Notes under the pieces: model-generated
Told to the model about the DNA's origin: nothing
Databases searched by the model: none
The model's input: the letters and a program-made list of their open reading frames with translations, nothing else
Shown: piece after piece, positions 1 through 5,577 of the stretch
How the letters are laid out: each line of letters opens with the position of its first letter
Position numbering within the stretch: the first letter of the stretch is position 1
DNA from: an uncultured Lachnospiraceae bacterium
GTDB lineage: Bacteria; Bacillota; Clostridia; Lachnospirales; Lachnospiraceae
NCBI GenBank assembly: GCA_947653315.1
Contig: CANTGP010000098.1
Coordinates: 1 to 9,199 of the forward strand
Direction: 5' to 3'
DNA: 9,199 nt
Program-made: the position numbers and the translations under genes

Positions 1-22
1 CGGGTAGCGGTTCGCCTTTTGC

Positions 23-40
23 CAAAATGAGTACATTTTG
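23..40. repeat. 7-bp inverted repeat upstream of the small-peptide locus
   Basis: CAAAATG at 23-29 and CATTTTG at 34-40 are perfect inverted copies around the 4-base centre AGTA. The element ends 17 bases before the AAGGAGG ribosome site of the small leader ORF, so it lies in the 5' untranslated region or promoter of that locus. It could be an operator or a small mRNA hairpin. I could not place a convincing plus-strand promoter around it, and the true promoter may overlap it or lie left of the window. Confidence 0.35.
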
Positions 41-71
41 AGAGCTTCCTGTATCGAAGGAGGGGATACAT

Positions 72-116
72 ATGGAAAATAGAGCGGAAGGTAAGCGCTA
101 TTGGTGTTCGGAATGA
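72..116 (+). CDS. 14-aa leader peptide ORF, ATGA-coupled to the membrane peptide
   Basis: A short ORF, MENRAEGKRYWCSE, starts at ATG 72 behind a very strong ribosome site (AAGGAGGGG, 57-65). Its TGA stop at 114-116 overlaps the ATG at 113-115 of the next ORF in the classic ATGA coupling arrangement. The peptide is hydrophilic and I recognise no family. Its likely role, by inference, is to carry ribosomes to the downstream hydrophobic peptide, which has no good ribosome site at its own ATG. It may be a translated leader rather than a functional product. An alternative is that this ribosome site exists for regulation by antisense RNA. Confidence 0.4.
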   Translation: MENRAEGKRYWCSE

Positions 117-235
117 TTTTGGAGCTTGTCGGTATTGCAGTGACGGTCATCAGCATCATCGTCTCAATAATCAGTATCCGACAGACCGGAAGAAATAAAA
201 GACATCAAAAAAGCAACCGCACCGACCAAAGTTAG
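113..235 (+). CDS. small hydrophobic holin-like / type I toxin-like peptide
   Basis: This 40-aa ORF begins MILELVGIAVTVISIIVSII, a single predicted membrane helix at about residues 3-22. A strongly basic hydrophilic tail follows (RQTGRNKRHQKSNRTDQS). One helix plus a charged tail is typical of type I toxins and of the short Firmicute proteins annotated as holin-like toxins, which act by inserting in the membrane. The last codons lie inside a perfect terminator stem, so coding end and terminator overlap. The ATG start relies on coupling to the 72-116 ORF. An alternative TTG start at 101, preceded by GGAAGG at 86-91, would give a 44-aa form. Family assignment rests on architecture only, not on a search. 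Confidence 0.5.
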   Translation: MILELVGIAVTVISIIVSIISIRQTGRNKRHQKSNRTDQS

Positions 236-246
236 GTTGCTTTTTT
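207..246. terminator. bidirectional intrinsic terminator
   Basis: AAAAAAGCAACC at 207-218 and GGTTGCTTTTTT at 235-246 are perfect 12-bp inverted copies with a 16-base loop. The stem ends in a T-tract on the plus strand, and the A-tract on the left gives an equal T-tract for minus-strand transcripts, so it should terminate both ways. The stop codon of the small peptide (233-235) touches the right arm. A shared bidirectional terminator between convergent toxin and antitoxin RNAs is the hallmark layout of the Fst/par type I system. Confidence 0.8.
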
Positions 247-262
247 GATAACCACATAACTG

Positions 263-295
263 AGGTGAACCGTTGCTTTACGGTAACACCTTTTT
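263..295 (+). terminator. second hairpin with T-tract
   Basis: AGGTG (263-267) pairs with CACCT (287-291) and ACCGT (269-273) pairs with ACGGT (280-284), with a small asymmetric internal loop and a TGCTTT hexaloop. TTTTT at 291-295 follows on the plus strand, so it can act as a back-up terminator for the peptide mRNA. In the proposed antisense RNA the same sequence would form a 5' stem-loop, which could serve as the kissing or stabilising structure. Confidence 0.55.
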
Positions 296-304
296 CTATC
301 AAAT

Positions 305-333
305 ATGTTAGCACTTACCAGTGTTTCCGTCAA
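305..333 (-). promoter_or_regulatory. sigma-A-type promoter reading toward the small-peptide gene
   Basis: Read on the minus strand, TTGACG (333-328) is followed by exactly 17 bases and then TAACAT (310-305). A TG dinucleotide one base upstream of the -10 makes it an extended -10. The -35 matches five of six consensus bases and the -10 matches four of six. Transcription would start near 298 and run into the 3' end of the plus-strand peptide gene. The element points away from the upstream operon's last gene and serves no annotated protein gene, which supports an antisense RNA role. Confidence 0.5.
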
Positions 334-361
334 CAACTTTTCGCAATCCCCCTTAACCGCC

Positions 362-490
362 GTAACTATTCGTTACTGCTCACTCCGTGACCAGTAACAC
401 GCTTCACGAAGCGCGCGCTGCAACCCTTTGGATTTTCGCACATACATGCGCGAAAGCACCTCGAAGCTGCAAAGAGACCGGATTCTCCGG
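362..490. repeat. cluster of hairpins downstream of the minus-strand operon
   Basis: The 200-base gap after the last permease has no coding signal but holds several inverted repeats. GTAAC/GTTAC lies at 362-376. A 12-bp arm pair with one mismatch lies at 372-398. CGCTTC/GAAGCG lies at 400-413. A 10-bp stem lies at 434-455, fully paired on the minus strand if one G-U is allowed. CCGGA/TCCGG lies at 478-490. The first two share the GTTAC arm and so exclude each other. None has a clean T-tract on the minus strand. The 478-490 stem, followed on the minus strand by TCTCTTT, is the nearest thing to an operon terminator. Confidence 0.45.
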
Positions 491-505
491 AACCTTTACA
501 CATAC

Positions 506-1306
506 TCAACTTCCCGCGCTCTCATAAACCTCCAGCCCCCTCCGGAACAATCCGTAAGCAAACACCCAAAACACTGCCGCGACACCGCATTCCGCCACAA
601 TCGTCTTCCAGACATTCGCCCGTTCCAGGAAAAATGCAGCCGGGACATAAGCCACAAAGGCAAACGGCAGCACGGTCATCAGTACGATCCGGATGGGCTT
701 CGCGTAAATCCCCACCGGATATTTGGCAAAATCCGCCACATCATACGCCGTCGTCATCAAAGGGGAACTGTCTTTGATCCAAAATGCCAAAGATGCCAAA
801 ACCAGCTTTACGGAAGTATAAATAATGCTGCCGGCAGTCACGGAAACCACAAACCAAAACGCGTTTAAAAACGTAACCCGGACTACCCCGTGGGTAACGG
901 CCCTTCCCACAAAGAACACGCCTACCAAAAGTTCCCCCACCGCATCAAACTGTATTTTTTCACATACAATCTGAAAAAAGATGTTCATCGGACGCAGCAT
1001 GTATTTGTCAAAGGTTCCCCTGATTACCATCTGCCATCCGACCATCCATAAATTGTCCGTCAGTAAATGGTCAATTCCCCTCGGTATTTGGGCGAATCCG
1101 TACAGGAAAAGCATCTGTTCCAACGTCCAGCCATGTATGGACGGAATCTGCCTGAAAACAAGACCGAGGAAAGCCAGCCCTGCCGCCTGGGAAACCAAAA
1201 AACCGCTTAACCCGGCAAAAAAATCCACTTTGGACTGCATGACCGTCTTCATGTACTGTACGGCAAAAATCCGGTACAGTCTTGCATATCCCGCCAGTTT
1301 CTTCAT
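506..1306 (-). CDS. ABC-2 type transporter permease (COG3694-like)
   Basis: This is a 266-aa integral membrane protein with about six predicted helices, clear ones near residues 32-52, 122-137, 148-172 and 207-225. Motifs usual in the COG3694-type partner of the COG4586/COG4587 system are visible: GTFDKYMLRPMN at 97-108, YPVGIYAKPIR at 196-206 and the ending GLEVYESAGS. It would form the membrane channel with the upstream permease and be powered by the 2137-3153 ATPase. The start at 1306 is preceded by GGGGGTGG four bases upstream and lies 15 bases after the previous stop, so the genes are co-transcribed. Substrate is unknown; there is no binding protein, which fits an exporter. The family call is from memory of motifs. 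Confidence 0.8.
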   Translation of the reverse strand: MKKLAGYARLYRIFAVQYMKTVMQSKVDFFAGLSGFLVSQAAGLAFLGLVFRQIPSIHGWTLEQMLFLYGFAQIPRGIDHLLTDNLWMVGWQMVIRGTFDKYMLRPMNIFFQIVCEKIQFDAVGELLVGVFFVGRAVTHGVVRVTFLNAFWFVVSVTAGSIIYTSVKLVLASLAFWIKDSSPLMTTAYDVADFAKYPVGIYAKPIRIVLMTVLPFAFVAYVPAAFFLERANVWKTIVAECGVAAVFWVFAYGLFRRGLEVYESAGS

Positions 1307-1321
1307 GATGCCACCCCCCTG

Positions 1322-2140
1322 TCAGCCCCCTAAAACCACAATCCGTTTCTCGATTTTCTTCCACAAAAGACTTCCCGCCAAATATAGCGCCACTGCCCAA
1401 AATGCCTGTTTTCCAAGCTGTCCCAGTACTTCCGCGCCCGGATATTTTCCAAGGTAAATCATCACGGGCACATAAGTCATCGCCGTAAACGGAAGAAAAG
1501 AGAAAATTTCCTGTATCACGGGCGGAAAGAAGGAAACCGGCGCCAGCTTCCCCGACAGTAAATTCAGCGCCGCATTTTTCATAATATTCATTCCGAAAAT
1601 ATATGTGGTGACGAATGCAAGCATACCGAAACAATAATCAAAAAACACATAAACGAAAAAACTGAGGAGCATGCTTACGAGGAAGCACAGCAGGGATAGC
1701 GGGCGGATTACCGGCATTCCAAGCTCCGTAACCTTATAGATTTCCAGCCCGATCCAAATAAAAACAGACGGCACAACCACCCGGTATATCATTACCCCCA
1801 AAGACTGAAAGGTCAGATACAGCCTGTAATTCACCGGTTTGACCAGATTCAACGCCACACTGCCGTCCAGTACGTCTTTGCCGATTTCCGAAGAAATCCC
1901 TACCATGACGATATCGGAAACCGTATAAGACAGGAAAACATAAAGAACCATTTCCCCACGGGTAAACCCGCCGATGCTGCCGGAAGAAGTTCCCGCATAA
2001 ACCGCCATCCAAAGATAATAATAAATAAACATACCGAGGAATTTACGGATGATGAACAGGTAAAACCTGCCCTTGTAAACAAAATTCGATTTTATTTGGT
2101 TTGAGGCAAATGTCCAGTAAATCCTGAAAAATCTCGTCAT
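1322..2140 (-). CDS. ABC-2 type transporter permease (COG4587-like)
   Basis: This is a 272-aa membrane protein with about six helices, for example near residues 27-48, 63-82, 115-135, 147-185 (two) and 246-260. VALNLVKPVNY at 95-105, LSGKLAPVSFFP at 195-206 and the end RIVVLGG are characteristic of the COG4587-type ABC-2 permease. Its ATG overlaps the stop of the ATPase gene (ATGA at 2137-2140), so the two are translationally coupled and should be made in balanced amounts. It probably heterodimerises with the permease at 506-1306. A basic amphipathic N-terminus precedes the first helix and there is no cleavable signal. The transported substrate cannot be read from the sequence. Confidence 0.82.
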   Translation of the reverse strand: MTRFFRIYWTFASNQIKSNFVYKGRFYLFIIRKFLGMFIYYYLWMAVYAGTSSGSIGGFTRGEMVLYVFLSYTVSDIVMVGISSEIGKDVLDGSVALNLVKPVNYRLYLTFQSLGVMIYRVVVPSVFIWIGLEIYKVTELGMPVIRPLSLLCFLVSMLLSFFVYVFFDYCFGMLAFVTTYIFGMNIMKNAALNLLSGKLAPVSFFPPVIQEIFSFLPFTAMTYVPVMIYLGKYPGAEVLGQLGKQAFWAVALYLAGSLLWKKIEKRIVVLGG

Positions 2141-3153
2141 ACTCCCATCCCCGCGCTGTTTTGGTAGATATCCTTCACGATGTCCGTAAGCTCCGTTTCC
2201 TTGATTTGGATATCCTTTACCTCCACGATTCCCATCACCTTACCGATTACCTGCGCAACGCTGATTTCTTTTTTGCTGAAATACACTTTGGCTCCCTTAT
2301 CCGATTCCCGGTATCCTATGTTCCCGCCCATATCCCGGAGCATCCGTGTCTGTGCTTCATCCGGCATGTCTTTCCACTCGAAAGTAATACTGCAGCGGAA
2401 ACCGTAATCCTTTTTCAGTTGGCTTAACGTGGAATCATAGATTTTCTTACCGGCATCGATAATGATAATCCGGCGGCACAATTCCTCAATATCGTTCAGG
2501 TCATGGGTCGTCAGAATGACCGTCGTATGATATGTTTCATTGATTTCCCTGATTGCCAGACGAATTCTATCCTTTACCACCACATCCAGTCCGATGGTCG
2601 GCTCATCCAGGAACAGTACTTTGGGATTATGGAGCAGCGCGGCCGCCAAGTCCGCCCGCATACGCTGCCCCAAAGATAAGGTTCTGACGGTGTTGTGCAT
2701 AAATTCCCCTAACTCCAGCACATCTTCAAAAAAATTCATCCGTTCCGCATAATCCCCGTCAGACACCCCGTAGATTTCTTTTAACACGGTATAGGTCTCG
2801 CTCAGGGGCAGATCCCACCAAAGCTGGGTCCGCTGCCCGAACACTACCCCGATATTCTTTGCATTCTTTTTCCGGTTCCTGTACGGCTCCAATCCGTTCA
2901 CCATACAGGAGCCGGAAGTAGGGGTCAGAATCCCCGACATCATCTTAATCGTCGTGGACTTTCCCGCCCCGTTACTCCCGATATAGCCGACGATTTCCCC
3001 TTCTTTGATTCCGAACGAAATGTCGTCCACCGCAACTTTCTTTTCCTTTTCCCCGGAAAAAAGCCCTTTCACGGCCCCGCTCCATCCGGGATAATGTTTG
3101 GCAGTCACAAATTCCTTCCGCACATTCCGCAGTTCAATCACATTTCCGTCCAT
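2137..3153 (-). CDS. ABC transporter ATP-binding protein (COG4586-like)
   Basis: This 338-aa cytoplasmic ATPase carries all the canonical motifs: Walker A GSNGAGKST (59-67), Q-loop Gln107, signature LSLGQ (159-163), Walker B VLFLDEP (179-185) with catalytic Glu184, D-loop GLD (188-190) and switch His216. Two traits fit the COG4586/DrrA-like group: an insertion of about 25 residues before the Walker A strand (YPGWSGAVKGLFSGEKEK) and a C-terminal regulatory extension after residue 240. It drives the two permeases encoded just downstream. The gene starts 27 bases after the stop of the GH1-isomerase gene with a modest GGGAG ribosome site, so it is probably in the same operon, though it may also be a separate functional unit. 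No extracytoplasmic binding protein is present, pointing to export. Confidence 0.88.
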   Translation of the reverse strand: MDGNVIELRNVRKEFVTAKHYPGWSGAVKGLFSGEKEKKVAVDDISFGIKEGEIVGYIGSNGAGKSTTIKMMSGILTPTSGSCMVNGLEPYRNRKKNAKNIGVVFGQRTQLWWDLPLSETYTVLKEIYGVSDGDYAERMNFFEDVLELGEFMHNTVRTLSLGQRMRADLAAALLHNPKVLFLDEPTIGLDVVVKDRIRLAIREINETYHTTVILTTHDLNDIEELCRRIIIIDAGKKIYDSTLSQLKKDYGFRCSITFEWKDMPDEAQTRMLRDMGGNIGYRESDKGAKVYFSKKEISVAQVIGKVMGIVEVKDIQIKETELTDIVKDIYQNSAGMGV

Positions 3154-3180
3154 CGTCCCAATCTCCCAAGTATCCCTTCC

Positions 3181-5493
3181 TTACTTTGCCGCCGAAGCGA
3201 TGAGTCTCATTGCACCCCTCAGTTCCGCTTTCCCGAATCCTGCGGGAAGAACAAAATGATCCCCTTTCTTCACCATCTGTCCGTTCACCAGCCCGTCGCC
3301 TTCAATAACACTCATGTTCATGAACGGATATTCCTGCTCCAAATCAAATTCCTTATCCACATCGATTTTCCACACCGTGTAATATTGGTTGGACTCCAGC
3401 ACATTCATCGTATTGGCAGGCAGACCGTCGGTATTTTTCACGCTGTTTGCCACATCCTTCGCCGGAACGGTAATGACATCCATGCTCTTGTCCAAATGCA
3501 GCTCCCTGGGCTTGCCGTCCACCATGCGTCCGTAATCATATAAACGGTAGGTAATGTCGCTGCTCTGCTGGGTTTCCAGTATCATCAGCCCGCCTTTGAT
3601 GGCGTGGACCGTTCCTGGGTCAATCTGTATGAAATCGCCCTTATGGACCGGAATCTCCCGCAGGAAGCGGTCCCATTCCCCCTGTTCAATCATTCCCCGC
3701 ATCTGCTCCCTGCTTTCGGCATTATGGCCGATGACCAGGCTGGAATCCTCCGCGCAGTCCACCACGTACCAGCACTCCGTCTTTCCCAAACTGCCGTTTT
3801 CCTTCTCCCCGGCATACGCATCGTCGGGGTGCACCTGTATGCTCAAATCCTGCTTGGCATCGATAATCTTAATCAGCAGCGGGAAACCCGGCGCGTCAAA
3901 ATGGCCGAACAGTTCCGGCTGCTCCTTCCACAGCTCGGAAAGTTTCTTTCCTTTATACATGCCTTCCCTGATTTCGCAGTCGCCGTGGGGATGGGCGCTG
4001 ATGCCCCAGCATTCCCCGATATTGCCGGAAGGCAGCTCATAATGGAATTCTTCCCCCATGCGTTCCCCGCCCCAAACCATTTTCTTGAATACCGGCTCCA
4101 AAAATAAAATCTGTTTTGTGTTTTCCATTTTATTTATACCAAGCTCCTTCCCGTTCGTTTCCATGACTTTCCGGTACCAGAAAGCGGAATCCTTCGCAAT
4201 ACGTTTCTGCGTTTCAAAGTCCACGTAGACAAGGCCGAAACGTTCATTATATCCCTTATCCCATTCAAAATTATCGAGGAACGTCCACAAAAAATATCCC
4301 CGGACATCCGCACCGTCCTCACAGGCTTTCTGCAGTGCGGACAAATACCGGTCAAGAAAATGGATGCGGTTGGGGTCATGCACCCGCCCGTCCGAAGACA
4401 CTACGTCATGGCAGGACATTCCGTTTTCCGTAATATACAACGGATGTCTGTACCTTTCATACAAAAACCTGACGCCCCAGTAGAAAGCATCCGGCGTCAC
4501 CGGCCAGTTGGCTGCGGTTTTGGCATACCCTGCCTTTCTGCCCACAAATTCCGGTTCCCCGTCCGCCCCTGCGCGCACCATGTATCCGTTATAGATATTC
4601 TGCCCCATGAAATCCAAAGGCTGGTGAATCAGCTCCATATCCTCCTGCGTGATTTCCGGCAGGTACTCCGCATACTTTTTCAGCCCTTCTTCCGGGTAAT
4701 GCCCCAAAAACACGGGATCGGAAAACCATGCCACATTCCACGTCCAGTTTTCCACCGGATTATAAAAACCGAACAGCACTTTTTTTGCCGCTTCGATATC
4801 TTCCTTGCACTCCGTCGCCGGATACGCCATGCCGCAGGTGGGCGCATAACCGATTTTCACCGGACGGCATGCATATTTCCTTAAATTAATAACCGCCTGC
4901 CCGTGGGCACGCAGGGCATTATGGGCAATTTGGAATACCTCCTTTGGGGAAAGTTTCATTCCCGGCGCATGTACCCCCGACAAATGCCCCAGCCCCACAA
5001 AACACTGAGGCTCGTTTAACGTAATAAAATATTCGCACACATCGGAGAAATTCTCCGCCACCGTTTTCGCATATTCCCCAAACCATTGGATGATTTCCTC
5101 ATTCAGCCACCCGCCTTTGTCCTGAAGCGCCTGCGGCAGTTCCCAATGGTACATGGTAATGTAAGGCGTAATGCCGTTCTTCACCATTTCCCGTATCATG
5201 TCGCGGTATAGCCGGATTCCTTTTTCATTCACGCGTCCGGTTCCCTCGGGCAGAATCCTCGCCCAATTTAGCGAAAAACGGTAATGTTTCACCCCCAATA
5301 AACGCATCAGGGCAAAATCTTCCCGATACCTGTGTATATGGTCACAGGATATCTCCGCATTTTGCCCGTCCGCTATCTTACCGGCAGCGGCAAAGGTGTC
5401 CCACACCGTTTTGCCGCAGCCGTCTTCCTTATCTTTTCCTTCTATCTGATAGGCGCTGCTCGCAACGCCCCATGCAAAATCATCCCTGAACAT
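3181..5493 (-). CDS. GH1 beta-glucosidase fused to type I mannose-6-phosphate isomerase
   Basis: One uninterrupted 770-aa frame. Residues 1-452 are a complete GH1 enzyme: Gln16 in AYQIEG, HWELP (116-120), acid/base Glu161 in TLNEP and nucleophile Glu356 in YITENG. The aglycone-proximal DNFEW (407-411) indicates non-phosphorylated beta-glucosides rather than 6-phospho-sugars. Residues 456-770 are a full-length type I phosphomannose isomerase. Its zinc ligands are Gln553 and His555 in QVHPDD, Glu573 and His630 in PGTVHA, with Arg650 likely catalytic; it interconverts mannose-6-phosphate and fructose-6-phosphate. The junction is only about GINK, with no stop. The Met456 codon (4126-4128) has AAGGAG 15 bases upstream, too far for efficient independent initiation. 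I chose ATG 5493 because GGAGG lies 8 bases before it and the GH1 fold begins there; the longer frame from 5544 starts inside a palindrome. It has no signal peptide, so it is cytoplasmic. A sequencing indel joining two genes is possible. Confidence 0.85.
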   Translation of the reverse strand: MFRDDFAWGVASSAYQIEGKDKEDGCGKTVWDTFAAAGKIADGQNAEISCDHIHRYREDFALMRLLGVKHYRFSLNWARILPEGTGRVNEKGIRLYRDMIREMVKNGITPYITMYHWELPQALQDKGGWLNEEIIQWFGEYAKTVAENFSDVCEYFITLNEPQCFVGLGHLSGVHAPGMKLSPKEVFQIAHNALRAHGQAVINLRKYACRPVKIGYAPTCGMAYPATECKEDIEAAKKVLFGFYNPVENWTWNVAWFSDPVFLGHYPEEGLKKYAEYLPEITQEDMELIHQPLDFMGQNIYNGYMVRAGADGEPEFVGRKAGYAKTAANWPVTPDAFYWGVRFLYERYRHPLYITENGMSCHDVVSSDGRVHDPNRIHFLDRYLSALQKACEDGADVRGYFLWTFLDNFEWDKGYNERFGLVYVDFETQKRIAKDSAFWYRKVMETNGKELGINKMENTKQILFLEPVFKKMVWGGERMGEEFHYELPSGNIGECWGISAHPHGDCEIREGMYKGKKLSELWKEQPELFGHFDAPGFPLLIKIIDAKQDLSIQVHPDDAYAGEKENGSLGKTECWYVVDCAEDSSLVIGHNAESREQMRGMIEQGEWDRFLREIPVHKGDFIQIDPGTVHAIKGGLMILETQQSSDITYRLYDYGRMVDGKPRELHLDKSMDVITVPAKDVANSVKNTDGLPANTMNVLESNQYYTVWKIDVDKEFDLEQEYPFMNMSVIEGDGLVNGQMVKKGDHFVLPAGFGKAELRGAMRLIASAAK

Positions 5494-5514
5494 TTCATCT
5501 TCCTCCGCTTTTAT

Positions 5515-5574
5515 TCCCGCGGGCAACGAGCCAAGTAGACGCACTCGTGCGGATATTTGGCGACTGCCGCGGGA
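5515..5574. repeat. 60-bp composite palindrome between the MCP and GH1 genes
   Basis: This is a three-tier stem. Outer arms at 5515-5525 and 5565-5574 pair over 10 bp with one bulged G (TCCCGCGG/CCGCGGGA core). Middle arms are GCCAA (5530-5534) and TTGGC (5557-5561), and an apical CGCAC/GTGCG hairpin lies at 5540-5551. It fills the 84-base gap between the chemoreceptor stop and the GH1 start, and its left edge lies just upstream of the GH1 ribosome site. There is no T-tract after it on the minus strand, so it is not a standard terminator. It resembles a REP-like intergenic repeat or an RNA processing or stability element. Confidence 0.7.
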
Positions 5575-5577
5575 GGC

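Larger units (their letters stand above)
207..298 (-). ncRNA. putative antisense RNA (antitoxin-like) of about 90 nt
   Basis: A minus-strand promoter at 305-333 predicts a start near 298. The transcript would contain the 263-291 hairpin near its 5' end and would end at the bidirectional terminator. It would be complementary to the 3' end of the small-peptide mRNA, including the stem and the last ten or so codons, and so could pair with it. Size, position and convergent direction match the antitoxin RNA of Fst/par-like type I modules. The RNA is inferred from promoter plus terminator; nothing shows directly that it is made. Confidence 0.4.

Noticed and set aside
1071..1634. 187-codon minus-strand frame overlapping both permease genes
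   Set aside because: It is an out-of-frame shadow. The two permease frames carry family motifs and coupled starts, while this one has none.
5494..5544. Longer start for the GH1-isomerase protein (MRLLGSLPAG...)
   Set aside because: The extra 17 residues are encoded by the intergenic palindrome and the ribosome site region; GGAGG at 5502-5506 and the GH1 fold start support ATG 5493.
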